Assembly: GCF_014203535.1 (NCBI RefSeq)
Contig: NZ_JACHJI010000005.1
Span: 460,069 to 524,068, forward strand
Direction of reading: 5' to 3'
DNA from: Streptomyces griseomycini
GTDB taxonomy: Bacteria; Actinomycetota; Actinomycetes; Streptomycetales; Streptomycetaceae
Length of the DNA: 64,000 nt
Shown here: piece by piece, positions 8,847-17,729 of the stretch
Layout: each line of letters starts with the position of its first letter
Position numbering within the stretch: the first letter of the stretch is position 1
The notes under the pieces: generated by a model
The model's input: the letters and a program-made list of their open reading frames with translations, nothing else
What the model was told of the DNA's origin: nothing
The model's database searches: none
Position numbers and translations under genes: made by a program

Positions 8847-9305
8847 TCAGCCGGCAGTCCGTGCGGTAGCAGACCTGCGGGTGAGCAGGGCGCCCAGTGC
8901 GATCATGCCGAGGCCGAGCACGAGATGGAGCCAGTTGTCGGCGGTGTTGACGGGCACGAAGTTGGCATCGCTGTCATGGTCGATGACCATGCCGTACAGC
9001 CAGAGAACCAGGTAGACGGCGCCGCCGGCGAGGAGGTAGAGGCGCGCCTGAGGTGCGGTGCGCGCGAGTGCCAGTCCGGCGACGCCGAAGGCCAGGTGCA
9101 CGATGTTGTGCAGGACGGACACCTGGAAAATGCCGAGGAGCTTGGCCTCCGAGTGGTGCGCGGCGAACTCCATGGTGTCGTAGTCCGTGGTGATGCCGGG
9201 GATGAAACCGAGAACACCGACCAGGAGGAACACCGCTCCCACGGTCAAGGCCGCTTGCTGAACGGGAGTGCGGGCACTGCGGGCAGCACGTGCGTGTGTC
9301 GACAT
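8847..9305 (-). CDS. DUF4383 four-helix membrane protein
   Basis: A 152-residue membrane protein of the DUF4383 family. Four hydrophobic helices are visible (about residues 19-40, 60-85, 92-110 and 125-145), with the family's typical features: VGAVFLLVGVLGFIPGITT, HNIVHLAFGVAGL and NTADNWLHLVLG. Function is unknown; the proteins sit in the cytoplasmic membrane. ATG at 9305 follows GGAGATGTC. The next gene upstream (9473-10042) is also a membrane protein on the same strand. Confidence 0.85.
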   Translation of the reverse strand: MSTHARAARSARTPVQQAALTVGAVFLLVGVLGFIPGITTDYDTMEFAAHHSEAKLLGIFQVSVLHNIVHLAFGVAGLALARTAPQARLYLLAGGAVYLVLWLYGMVIDHDSDANFVPVNTADNWLHLVLGLGMIALGALLTRRSATARTAG

Positions 9306-9472
9306 GACATCTCCGTTCGTTGTGAGCCCGAAGGCGTACTCGGCGGCTGGGGCCGCCAGGCCCACCTCGAGTGCCCTGGACCGTCGCAGACATGCCGCGA
9401 CAGCACCGTGCCCGCATCACGCGCGACGAGCTACGGCCGACGGTCACACCCGCTCCGCCGCGCGAGGCGGTG

Positions 9473-10042
9473 TCACGACATCAGGTGGGTCATCGAACGC
9501 GCCCGCTCCCACATGCCGGGAACCTGCTCGACCGGACGTTGCTGTTCGCCGTGAAGGGCGTTGAGCACTACCAGGCATCCGGTCAGTGCCGGTACCGCCC
9601 ACTGCGCGAAGGCCAGCTGCCGCCGGGTCTTGTCGAGGTCAATCGGGTGCCTGTCCGCCTTCTCGGTGTCAGCGGGGTCGGAGGACGAGGCCAGCTCGAC
9701 CTTCTTGCCGAGAACGCGGGCGTATGCGGTGGCGGCCAGAGCGGCGGCGGTGACGACGGTCTTGGCCGTAGTGGAGGCGCCCACTCCTTGCTGTGTGGCG
9801 ACACGGTGCGCGTTCACGACGAGCAGCCCGCCGCCGCCGAACAGGTGCGCACCGATCGCGGCGGCGTTGACCGGCGTCCACTTCGCCCAGCCCGCTGAGG
9901 AGATCCGGTCCCGGGTCAGTTCCGTGCCCCCTTCGGCCTGGGCCGCGCCGTTGAGACCGATCGCCCCCATCAACGAGCCCCCGAACCAGGCGGCCAGACC
10001 AAGATCGTGCAGGCTGCGGATGGCGGTATTGCGTTCAGACAT
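9473..10042 (-). CDS. Conserved membrane protein, unknown function
   Basis: A 189-residue protein starting at ATG 10042, preceded by AAGGAG. Residues 1-30 (LHDLGLAAWFGGSLMG) and about 65-85 (AAIGAHLFGGGGLLVV), 95-115 and 160-178 form four hydrophobic segments; the ALASSSDPADTEKADRH loop between the last two is polar. The L-H-D-L-G-L-A-A-W-F-G-G-S motif is typical of a Streptomyces family with no assigned role. It lies 167 bases upstream of the DUF4383 gene. Confidence 0.65.
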   Translation of the reverse strand: MSERNTAIRSLHDLGLAAWFGGSLMGAIGLNGAAQAEGGTELTRDRISSAGWAKWTPVNAAAIGAHLFGGGGLLVVNAHRVATQQGVGASTTAKTVVTAAALAATAYARVLGKKVELASSSDPADTEKADRHPIDLDKTRRQLAFAQWAVPALTGCLVVLNALHGEQQRPVEQVPGMWERARSMTHLMS

Positions 10043-10329
10043 GCAGAGCTCCTTCGCGGGAGGGTGGAGTACTTGGCCGAGGTGAACGGCGATCCCGGTC
10101 CCACCCTCACCGGACTCCATGTGTCTCGCCATCACGGTAGGCCGGATGGGTGCAAGAGCAGGCCCTGCTCACCCTGGTGCACCCGCGCAAGAGGGAGACG
10201 CGCCCGCGCCGGCAGCCGGCTTCGGTGCTCCGGCGGCCACCGCCCGGCACCACATCGACGAGGCCCTGGACCCCGGACGTCCTCGGGGCCTGGGCGCCGG
10301 GTCCGCACGAAGCCCTGGTCGGGCCGGGC

Positions 10330-10700
10330 GAAGGCGACTCTCGTCGTGGACGGCGCCCCGATCACCACCGACCGCGTCCGTGCGGACGAGCCGTACTGCT
10401 CCCGAAAGCACAGGCAGCACGGCACGAACGTCCAGGTCGTCGCACGGCCGGACGGCGCACCCCTCTGGTGCTCCCGTGCCGCGCCAGGCCGCACCCCCGA
10501 CCTGACCACCGCCCGCGCCCACAAGACCATCCGAGTCCGCGAACGCCAGGGCGTCCCGGTCCTCGCCGACCGCGCCTGCACCGGCGGCGGCCCCCACGTC
10601 ACCGCCGGCCTCGAACGACCACCCGGCGGAGGATCCGCCCCCACCCAGCGCACCTCAACCGCGCCCCGCCGCCCTGGGCGACGGCGAACCCGCTCCTGTG
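10330..10700 (+). pseudogene. IS5 family transposase remnant
   Basis: The rightward frame contains VVDGAPITTDRVRADEPYCSR, KHRQHGTNVQVVARPDGAPL, PGRTPDLTTARAHKTI and RQGVPVLADRACTGGGPHVT. These are the DDE core strands of an IS5-type transposase, including the first catalytic Asp (VVDG) and the second in LADRAC. The N-terminal domain is missing, and after PPGGGSAPTQRT the frame breaks and the final Glu-containing helix is lost. Confidence 0.7.
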
Positions 10701-10776
10701 CGGTGCTCCCGGCGCAGCACCCGGCGGCCGCGGCCCCGGCATTCCGGGCAGGGACGCTGAAGGACGGGGACCCCGC

Positions 10777-11736
10777 TCAGCCGCCCGTGAAGTACGACGG
10801 CGGGCGGACCCGCATGGTGCCGGCAAGCTCTCGGAGAACAGCGCTGCTCACCGGGGGCGTGCGGGCCTGGAGGACTGCGACGGCGTCACCGACCCGCGTG
10901 AAGTACTTGACGTGGTCGTAGTTCGACCACCGCCACACCCCGGGAGCCACCGGGCTGCAGGCGGGTGACGGCACAGGGTGGACGTTGGTGAGCGCGGCGC
11001 AGTGGGAGGGCGGGGTGAAACCCGGCTGTACGGGGCCGACGGTCACCTGGATCTCCTGACGCAGCTCGTCCATGGTGTTCGCGCCCTTGCCCAGGCTGTC
11101 GGGCGAAATCCGGTAGTGGAAGGTCACCTCGCGTGTGGCTGCCGATCCGGTGGTGCCGGCGCCGTCCAGGTGGTAGCCCGCGGGCAGCCGTGGTCCGAGC
11201 AGGGGGACACCCGCGTCGGCCAGTTCGTGGTTCTGCCTGCTCCGGGTGAGCTGGGTGGCGGCAAGCGAGTCGAGTGGCATCAGCAGGACCAGCACGAGGG
11301 CCACGGCCGCTCGCGGCCACAGCGGCCTGCGCGACTGGGTGAACCAGGACGCGAGGAGGAACGCGCCCGTGTACAAGGCGGCTTGGACGTACTGAGTGTC
11401 ACCGGGCAGCCACCGGGCCGCGTCGATGCCGTGGACCAGATACCAGCCGATGCCGGTGCCGAGCAGAGCGGTGGGCCAGGACGGCCGGACCGCAAGGACA
11501 CGCAGGGCGGGCCAGGTGAGCAGAAAGTTCAGGACGGGCAGGAGGTAGGACCACAGGAGGGCGTAGCCGAGGCAGCCGTAGCCGGGCGCGTCCTGGCAGG
11601 CGCTGGAGTCCAGCAGCAGCCGCGTCATGAGCGTGGAACCGGCCACCGCGACAAGCCCGGCCCCGGCAGCCCGTACCGCGCGTTTCACATGCCGCGACCG
11701 CTCCGCGACCGCCGGTTCGACCACCGCAGCGCCCAT
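10777..11736 (-). CDS. Polytopic membrane protein with extracytoplasmic C-terminal domain
   Basis: A 319-residue protein starting at ATG 11736 after a GGGGGG tract. About five or six hydrophobic segments occupy residues 15-165 (including LLWSYLLPVLNFLLTWPAL, ALYTGAFLLASWF and AAVALVLVLLM). They are followed by a soluble domain of about 150 residues with a Cys pair (CAALTNVHPVPSPAC) that could form a disulfide outside the cell. No family is recognised. It is flanked by an IS5 fragment downstream and decayed regulator sequence upstream but looks intact. Confidence 0.65.
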   Translation of the reverse strand: MGAAVVEPAVAERSRHVKRAVRAAGAGLVAVAGSTLMTRLLLDSSACQDAPGYGCLGYALLWSYLLPVLNFLLTWPALRVLAVRPSWPTALLGTGIGWYLVHGIDAARWLPGDTQYVQAALYTGAFLLASWFTQSRRPLWPRAAVALVLVLLMPLDSLAATQLTRSRQNHELADAGVPLLGPRLPAGYHLDGAGTTGSAATREVTFHYRISPDSLGKGANTMDELRQEIQVTVGPVQPGFTPPSHCAALTNVHPVPSPACSPVAPGVWRWSNYDHVKYFTRVGDAVAVLQARTPPVSSAVLRELAGTMRVRPPSYFTGG

Positions 11737-12038
11737 CCCGTCCCCCCTTGACCGACACCAGAGCGTAGTGGAGCAACAGCCGCCGTGGCAGCCGACCACT
11801 GTCACGCGCACCGCGTCCCGTCCCGCGGGACGTCGCTGCCGAAGGATGCTGTCACGTTCCCGCCGGGCGAAACACCGCCGCCCGCCGAACCGGCAGCCAT
11901 CGGCGGTACGGGCAGGCTCCTGTGCCGGGGAGCCGGCCGCCACCCGCACCACGCACACCCGGCCACGTCTCCGCCCAGGTGGGCTGTGTCCGGCTGTGCC
12001 CGCAGCCCTCACAGGGGAACCCGTGGGGAACGGGCCGC
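11737..12038. other. Gap between the membrane protein and regulator remnant
   Basis: No coding frame with homology was recognised. The segment should contain the promoter of the gene at 10777-11736, but no clear -10/-35 pair stands out. Confidence 0.3.
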
Positions 12039-12597
12039 TCAGCTGAGTCGGTCAGTGGGCTCTGCCGCCCGGGGGCGGGTTGCCGCCAGGCCGGCGAGGA
12101 GCCTGAGGTGGTCCTCGGAGGTGCTGCCCGGTTCGGCGGTGTAGAGGCTCAGGTCGTGCACGGCGCGCTGCGACACGGGTAGGTCCAGGGACTGGTAGGT
12201 CAGCTCCAGGAGGCCGACCTCGGGGTGTTGCAACCGCTTGACGCCCTCGTGGCGGATACGGGCGTCGTGGGCGGCCCACATGGTGCGGAAGTCGGCGCTG
12301 AGGGTGGACAGCTCGCCGATCAGTTCGCGCAGGGGCCGGTCATGCGGTTCACGCCCCGGCCTCGGCGCGCAGCAGCGCGACGGTGGCGGTGGCGCCGGCC
12401 TCCCAGTCGACGAAGAAGTCCTGTGAGCCAGGGTCGAGGAAGTGGCAGCGGGCGAAGTTGGCGCGGCCGCGCTTGTCGGTGGTGGCACTGTCGAACATCG
12501 GCGCGCGCAGGGCCCGGGCCAGCGGGTTGGTGGCAACGACGTCCGGGCGGCCGTTGCGCACGAAGGCGGCGGACACCGTGATGGAGTCGAGCAGCCT
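12039..12597 (-). pseudogene. MmyB-like HTH regulator, C-terminal part, frameshifted
   Basis: Two leftward frames make up the ligand-binding half of an MmyB-type XRE regulator. The upstream frame has RLLDSITVSAAFVRNGRPDV, ATNPLARALRAPMFD and DPGSQDFFVDWEAGA up to LLRAEAG. The downstream frame continues REPHDRPLRELIGELSTLSA and QHPEVGLLELTYQSLDLP. One extra base in the C4 run at 12354-12357 causes the shift. The N-terminal helix-turn-helix is absent: at about 12597 the homology stops and a divergent MFS fragment begins. Confidence 0.7.
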
Positions 12598-13060
12598 CAG
12601 CGGGCAGCGCCCGCCCGGCTTCCGCTCGTCGTGCGCGTGCTCGCGCTGGGCACGTTCCTGATGGGCACCACCGAGTTCGTCGTGGCCGGCCTGCTGCCCG
12701 AGATCGCGGGAGACCTGCAGGCCAGCGTCGCCCAGGCCGGGCTTCTGATCACCGTCTTCGCCATCGGGACGGTCGTCGGCGCGCCGTTGACGGCGATGCT
12801 CACGCTGCGGCTGCCCGCGCGGCTGACCCTGATGCTCGCCTTGGGCGTCTTCGCCGCAGGTCACATCGCCGTCGGCTCCGGCTTCACTCCGCTGCTCGCG
12901 GCCCGCTTCCTGACCGCGATCGCCACCGGTGCCTTCTGGGCCGTGGCCAATGTAGCGGCCACCCGCGCTGCGGGCCCGGCTGCCAGCGCTCGCGCCTCGG
13001 TCTCGTCGGGGCCGGCGCCATGCTCGCGAACGTCGCCGGCGCCTGCCACACCGGCCGCTT
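12597..13060 (+). pseudogene. MFS transporter fragment (AraJ/Cmx type)
   Basis: The first five helices or so of a sugar/drug MFS exporter: LALGTFLMGTTEFVVAGLLP, EIAGDLQASVAQAGLLITVF, AIGTVVGAPLTAMLTLRLPA, LAARFLTAIATGAFWAVANV and AATRAAGPAASARA. The frame then shifts (MLANVAGACHTG follows in another frame) and the remaining seven helices are missing. The true N-terminus is also missing, since sequence upstream belongs to the divergent MmyB remnant. Confidence 0.75.
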
Positions 13061-13171
13061 CATCGAGGTGCCTCGACCGGCGAAACTCGCGTTTCCCGCG
13101 AGACGCTGCCGTCGGGGCGGCGCGCGGTGCCGCCCCCCGAATTCGTCCCCCTTCCTTTCCGGGAGTCCGCC

Positions 13172-13696
13172 ATGGCAGTACCGCCCGCCCCGTCCACCGA
13201 GGACGTTTACCGCTACGACGACCTGCACGCGCTCTCCATCAACTGCACGCTCAAGCCCTCCCCTCAGCTCAGCCACACCCAGGGGCTCATCGAGAGGAGT
13301 CGGGCGATCATGGAAGCGCGGGGGGTGACCACGGAGCTCGTCCGCGCGGTCGACCAGGACACCGCACCAGGCGTCCACCCGGACATGACCGAGCACGGCT
13401 TCGCCACCGACGCCTGGCCCACGCTGTACGAGAAGGTGATGGCCGCAGACATCCTGGTCCTGGCCGGGCCCTTCTGGCTCGGCGACAACAGCTCCGTCAC
13501 CAAGCAGGTCATCGAGCGCCTGTACAACTGCTCGAGCCTGCTCAATGCCCAGGGGCAGTACGCCCACTACGGGCGTGTCGGGGGGTGTCTGATCACCGGT
13601 GACGAGGACGGCGTCAAACACTGTGCCATGAACGTCCTCTACAGCCTGCAGCAGCGGACAACCCCGAGCACCGCTGAGTACGACGGTGCGCCGTAA
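13172..13696 (+). CDS. Flavodoxin-like NAD(P)H-dependent reductase, C-terminally truncated
   Basis: A 174-residue protein with the flavodoxin-like fold of NADPH-dependent FMN reductases: the strand LHALSINCTLKPSPQLSHTQ, the helix IERSRAIMEARGV, and the flavin-site segment ADILVLAGPFWLGDNSSV followed by KQVIERLYN, then GRVGGCLITGDEDGVKHCA. Relatives continue about 80 residues beyond LYSLQ; here the sequence changes to QRTTPSTAEYDGAP and stops. The 3' end has probably been replaced and activity may be lost. ATG at 13172 has a weak GGGAG upstream. Confidence 0.65.
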   Translation: MAVPPAPSTEDVYRYDDLHALSINCTLKPSPQLSHTQGLIERSRAIMEARGVTTELVRAVDQDTAPGVHPDMTEHGFATDAWPTLYEKVMAADILVLAGPFWLGDNSSVTKQVIERLYNCSSLLNAQGQYAHYGRVGGCLITGDEDGVKHCAMNVLYSLQQRTTPSTAEYDGAP

Positions 13697-13786
13697 GGAT
13701 TTGGTCATCACCCGAGGGGTGTGGGACGGCCGCCCGCTTCCGTTGAATGGGGCAGGACAGACGAGCTTCCAGGAGGCGAGGCAGAG

Positions 13787-14347
13787 ATGGGACGCGTACG
13801 GAAGGTGCCGGTGCGGTCGTTGGTCATCACGGTGCTGGTGGCGGCGGTCGTCGGAGGCGGCTTCGGGCTGTACTGGTTTCAACCGTGGAAGCTGTGGCAG
13901 GACGAGACCGTCGAGGAGGCGCTGCCTCCGGTGGCGGAAACCTCCGCTCCTCCTGCGGCGGCACCCTCCTCGACGTCCACCACGCCGACCGGGCCGCAGA
14001 CGCTGGCGAGCGGTGAGCTGATCAGCCACGAGCACGCGACATCGGGCACGGTGAAGCTCGTGCGGCTTGCCGACGGCTCCCGCATCGTCCGGCTGGAGAA
14101 CCTCGACACCAGCAACGGCCCCGATCTGCGCGTGTGGCTCACCGACGCACCGGTGAAGGAAGGGAAGGCCGGCTGGCACGTCTTCGACGACGGGCAATAT
14201 GTCAGCCTCGGCAGGCTCAAGGGCAACAAGGGCAGCCAGAACTACGCCCTGCCCGAGGATGTCGACCCCGCTCGGTACACCAGCGTCAGCATTTGGTGCG
14301 ACCGTTTCGACGTCTCCTTCGGCGCCGCCGAACTCGCCCGCGTCTGA
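13787..14347 (+). CDS. DM13 domain membrane-anchored protein
   Basis: A 186-residue protein with a single N-terminal membrane anchor (about residues 9-30, VITVLVAAVVGGGFGLYWF), a Pro/Ser/Thr-rich linker (45-70) and a C-terminal DM13 domain. The DM13 features include ISHEHATSGTVKLVRLADGS, DTSNGPDLRVWLTDAP and YALPEDVDPARYTSVSIWCD, with the Cys of the I-W-C motif conserved. DM13 domains are proposed to act in extracellular redox or metal-linked electron transfer. ATG at 13787 follows AGGAGG by ten bases. The gene appears intact. Confidence 0.85.
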   Translation: MGRVRKVPVRSLVITVLVAAVVGGGFGLYWFQPWKLWQDETVEEALPPVAETSAPPAAAPSSTSTTPTGPQTLASGELISHEHATSGTVKLVRLADGSRIVRLENLDTSNGPDLRVWLTDAPVKEGKAGWHVFDDGQYVSLGRLKGNKGSQNYALPEDVDPARYTSVSIWCDRFDVSFGAAELARV

Positions 14348-14599
14348 CCCCGGTCCCGGCATGGCGCCTTCGGCCGGCCGGTTCGGCGCGGGTGGTGCAG
14401 CCGGTGCTGGCGAAGGCCCACCGGTGGGACCGCCGACAGGCCTGCCGCTTCCGGTGGGCCGTCGGCATGCGGTTCTGGTGTTCGTAGCCGTGGGCCGGGC
14501 AGTGGCCTACTGCCGGTTCCACACCCACTGGTACCTGGCGGCGTTCTCGACGGCGCCGGGGACGGCCGTGCCGACCGTTCCGCCGGCCCGGCCGACGAG

Positions 14600-15000
14600 C
14601 ACCTTGCCCGGATCCGCTCGGTTGACGACGCCCACCTCGGTGCCCCTTGCTTCATCGAGGATTCCCGCCCCTGGACGTTGGCCCGCCTGACCACGGAGGG
14701 AAAGATCACCCTGACCCGTGGACGGGCGGAGATCCGCGCGAAGACGCCCACGGGGCACGGGGCTGCTGCCCGTGATCTGGATGCCGGGCGACAACGGAGT
14801 CGAATGGCCCGGACAGGACGGGCCCGACATCTGCGAGGTGACCGGCGGAGAACCGCGGACGGTGTACGGCGCCGTCCGCGGACCGACCTACTGCAACGAG
14901 AACGGGATCGGCGAAGCCGCCACCCTGACCACCGACGCCTCGGCGGCTTTCCGCACCTGTGCCGTCGACAAGCAGCCGCACCGCATCACCTGGTCCCTCG
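14600..15000 (+). pseudogene. Glycoside hydrolase family 16 fragment, frameshifted
   Basis: Two rightward frames give a GH16-like segment: ARLTTEGKITLTRGRAEIRA, then GLLPVIWMPGDNGVEWPG, CEVTGGEPRTVYGAVRGPTY and CNENGIGEAATLTTDASAAF. GH16 enzymes carry the nucleophile and acid/base Glu in an E-x-D-x-x-E motif; the matching stretch reads GPDICEVT, so at least one catalytic Glu is missing. The C-terminal half is cut at about 15000 by an opposite-strand IS5 fragment. Confidence 0.55.
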
Positions 15001-15265
15001 GTGCAGGAGCGAGAAGGTCTGCTCGACGACATAGCGGAGCTTGCCCAGGTCCTCGATGCCGGGGGCGCCCTTGCGGGAGATCACCGACAAGACGCGGCGC
15101 CTGCGCGGTTCGCGGCGATCGAGGTTGCTGTCGTGTCCCTTGCCGCCGAGCACGGTATCGGGTCGACGTCGTGGCCTGCCGGGCTTGCCGGTCACGGGCG
15201 GGACGCCGTCGACCAGGGTCTGGGTGACGTCGTTGACGTTGGCGGCGTGGTGATGACCTCGAGCG
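15000..15265 (-). pseudogene. IS5 family transposase C-terminal fragment
   Basis: Read leftward: VTGKPGRPRRRPDTVLGGKG, HDSNLDRREPRRRRVLSVIS, RKGAPGIEDLGKLRYVVEQT and FSLLH. This is the second half of the DDE domain, with the Glu of Y-V-V-E-Q-T retained. The N-terminal half and the last 40 residues are missing. It abuts the GH16 remnant and probably marks its disruption. Confidence 0.7.
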
Positions 15266-15590
15266 GGGTGCCGGACAACGGCCTGGCGTGGCGGAGCCAC
15301 ATGCCGGACCTGGGCGTCTACAACGATGACAAGGTGACCGACTACCTCGGTCGCCCGTCCAACCAGCGGATCGAGCTGGGCGACTGGCGTGACCTCGGTA
15401 ACCTGCCCGTGGACAAAGGTCAGTGCGACGCGATGGGCTGGGGGAGCGGAGGCAATCCGTGGGCCATCGAGGCGCCGGTGCCGTTGACCGGTGACGGCCC
15501 GACGTACGCCCGAAGAAGGTCACGCATGGTGACTCGCCGACGGGTCGGCACACGGAGTTCGTCGAAAACTTCACGCCCTAGCGGCTGAAC
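15266..15590 (+). pseudogene. Unidentified coding fragment
   Basis: An open rightward stretch with good coding character (PDNGLAWRSHMPDLGVYNDD, YLGRPSNQRIELGDWRDLGN, then DAMGWGSGGNPWAIEAPVPL) ends in a basic, low-complexity tail. It has no convincing start and is not recognised. It could be part of the secreted enzyme represented by the GH16 fragment upstream. Confidence 0.3.
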
Positions 15591-15655
15591 GTCGGGTGGC
15601 CGGGTTGTCCAAGGGCAGCCCGGTCATCCGCAGTCCCCAGGAAAGGGAAGTCACC

Positions 15656-15835
15656 ATGGGATCCGGTGCGACCTTTGTCGTGGTGCCGCTGCTCTTCTAC
15701 TGCGCGGTGATGGCGCTCTTCTGCCGCCGAGTCGCGCGGAGTTCGACACCGCGCATGGGGTGGGTGATGGCGGGGGGCCTGATCGGGTTGCCTCTCTGCC
15801 TCTTTTCCGGCGTGCTGATCGCGGCAGCGCTCTGA
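15656..15835 (+). CDS. Small two-helix membrane protein
   Basis: A 59-residue protein of two hydrophobic helices (FVVVPLLFYCAVMALF and MGWVMAGGLIGLPLCLFS) joined by a short basic loop. ATG at 15656 is preceded by GAAAGGGAAG. A short hairpin (GCCCCG/CGGGGC, 15838-15856) follows the stop. Function unknown. Confidence 0.5.
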   Translation: MGSGATFVVVPLLFYCAVMALFCRRVARSSTPRMGWVMAGGLIGLPLCLFSGVLIAAAL

Positions 15836-15876
15836 CTGCCCCGCCCGGGACGGGGCGAGCCGCGACGCGAGCCCCG

Positions 15877-16215
15877 CTACGGCGGGGCATGGCTGGAACT
15901 GACTCCGTCGCCGGCTACGACGGATCGAGGGAGCACCGATGCGCGCGTCCACTGACGGACCGTGTCCGAAAGCACCTCGTGGTCATGGGCCTCGATCCGG
16001 CTGGGACAGGGCCGCAAGCGATGGACCCCCGCTGGAAGCGAGCCCACCAGACGTTCGGCATCGCCCTCGACGAACACCTCGCAGCCCACACTCACAGGCC
16101 CGGACCCGGACGGGTCTCGGACCGTCACTGTGCTCAAGCCGTTGCAGGACTTGGAGCTCAGGCTGGTTCCGGTTGACGGCCGGCAGCCTTCGTCGCAGGT
16201 CCTCCAGAGTTGCAT
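15877..16215 (-). CDS. Hypothetical protein (uncertain)
   Basis: A leftward frame from ATG 16215 gives 112 residues with plausible composition (GPVSVGCEVFVEGDAERLVG, HRLRPCPSRIEAHDHEVLSD) and GC-rich wobble positions, but no recognised domain and no clear ribosome site. It directly follows the IS5 fragment at 16300-16418 and may be the decayed 3' side of that insertion. Confidence 0.3.
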   Translation of the reverse strand: MQLWRTCDEGCRPSTGTSLSSKSCNGLSTVTVRDPSGSGPVSVGCEVFVEGDAERLVGSLPAGVHRLRPCPSRIEAHDHEVLSDTVRQWTRASVLPRSVVAGDGVSSSHAPP

Positions 16216-16299
16216 CCTGGGTATCAACGGATCCGAGGCTCGTCTCCGCCACTGATCCAGCGGTCGGCGTGCCTGTGGGAGCCGTCGTGCAACTGCCGC

Positions 16300-16418
16300 G
16301 GATGGCGGCGGTGCCGCTCGGGAGCGGGCGGCAGCAGCGGAGCAAATCGCTCCCACGGGTCGTCAGGAACAAGATCAGCACGCACCCCGACACCCTGCCG
16401 GCCAAGATCGTCGAGCAC
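16300..16418 (-). pseudogene. IS5 family transposase N-terminal fragment
   Basis: Read leftward: LGRQGVGVRADLVPDDPWER, FAPLLPPAPERHRRHP, the N-terminal helical domain of an IS112-like IS5 transposase. The same segment occurs rightward at 43846, where it reads LGRQGVRVRADLVPDDLWER, so both come from one element family. Everything after about 40 residues is lost. Confidence 0.65.
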
Positions 16419-16429
16419 GAGACCCGCAG

Positions 16430-16934
16430 CTCAACTCATTCTGAATCGATCAGTGAGCGCGGCCGGGGCCGTCGCCGCTGTGCGGTCCACCGCGCCTGAC
16501 GGCCCGTCGGCTCGAGGATTACCCGGGGTGCCGTTGACTGTGGGGAGCAGGGCTGCGCCGAGCGGCAGTTCCAGCAGATCGCGGCCGAGGACCTCGCCCG
16601 GATCGAGCTGTGGAACAGGCTGCTCCTGCACGAGCGCCGCGGCCCCGGCGTTCCGGCGACACTGTCGGCGAACCATGGGGCAGGCGTTGGACCGGTCGCC
16701 GGGGTTCGCGCCACGGCCGTAGTCGTGGAGCGGAGCTCGGTTGCGTCAGGCCGGTTGGCGCCTTGAGCGGTGGCGTGAGTCGTCCAGGCGGTCGGGGCCG
16801 AGCGATCGGCCGCGACGGAGGCGCGCAACCTCGCCCGGGCCTGCCGGAATGTGGTGTTCGTACCACTCCGCCGTCACTCTTTGATGTAATAATCGTTCTT
16901 CAGGTTCGTCTATTACCGACTTGGGGGGAGAGTC
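16430..16934. other. Gap, possible short coding debris
   Basis: A rightward stretch near 16560-16700 reads AEDLARIELWNRLLLHERRG, which looks coding but has no start, stop or recognisable family. From 16878 to 16920 the sequence becomes unusually AT-rich (TTGATGTAATAATCG), consistent with the promoter of the GNAT gene at 16935. Confidence 0.35.
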
Positions 16935-17603
16935 TTGTCCTTCGCGCACACGGCCGAAGCCGTACCAGCATGGGTCCACGGCTGGAGCGTTTCGCGCGGC
17001 GCGGCCCAACCCGTGTCCCGGGCCTGGGGTTTCACCATCGACGTCGGCCTGCCCGGGCATGTCGTGCGCCACGTCCTGCCCGCCGCGGACGAAGCCACCG
17101 TCCACAAGATCACCGAGAGCGCCACCGCCCCCGGCGTCTGGCTGAAGACCTTCGTCCCACACGAGACGCTGGAACCCTGGCTTGCCCCCGGCTGGCGCCT
17201 CGCCGGCGGAGCCGGCTTCCTGATGTCCGCCTCGCTGCACGCCGCCCATGCTCAAGCCCCGGCCAAGACACCCGACGGCTACCGGCTGCGCACCTGGACT
17301 CGCGCCGGTGTCACCCGCGCCCTGGTGCGCACCACCAGCGGCGCCTTCGCCGCGCGCGGCCAGATCGCCGTCACCGGCCCCACCGTCGTCATCGATCAGG
17401 TGGAGACCGACCCGGCCCACCAGCGTCGCGGCCTGGGGCGCCTGGTAATGCGCGTGCTCACTGAAGCCGCCTCGGAACAGGGCGCCACGGCGGGCCTGCT
17501 GGGCGCCACGCGGGAAGGCCGGGCCCTCTACGAGACGATGGGATGGCGCGTACTGGCCCCGCTGACCGGCGCCGTGCGGGGCCCGGACACGGCGGACACC
17601 TGA
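16935..17603 (+). CDS. GNAT family N-acetyltransferase
   Basis: A 222-residue protein with a C-terminal GNAT domain: VVIDQVETDPAHQRRGLGRL is the acetyl-CoA-binding motif A (Q-R-R-G-L-G, about residues 156-161), followed by VMRVLTEAASEQGATAGLLG and a motif B-like end, ALYETMGWRV. The N-terminal half (residues 1-100) is family-specific and may bind the acceptor, which is unknown. The start is taken as TTG at 16935 because a GGGGGGAG tract lies just upstream; no later ATG or GTG fits the conserved N-terminus better. It seems monocistronic. Confidence 0.75.
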   Translation: MSFAHTAEAVPAWVHGWSVSRGAAQPVSRAWGFTIDVGLPGHVVRHVLPAADEATVHKITESATAPGVWLKTFVPHETLEPWLAPGWRLAGGAGFLMSASLHAAHAQAPAKTPDGYRLRTWTRAGVTRALVRTTSGAFAARGQIAVTGPTVVIDQVETDPAHQRRGLGRLVMRVLTEAASEQGATAGLLGATREGRALYETMGWRVLAPLTGAVRGPDTADT

Positions 17604-17729
17604 TCGAAGCAGCCGCTCGCTGACGCCGGCTACGAGGATCACCGCCCCTGGTGAAGCGCCGGCGTGTCACACCTCGCAGCCACCAAGATCCACTTTCGGC
17701 GCACGTGCGAGTCCGGCAGCGGACCCGGA

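Noticed and set aside
16878..16920. AT-rich stretch considered as an attachment or insertion site
   Set aside because: No flanking repeats or integrase gene; more likely the promoter of the GNAT gene.
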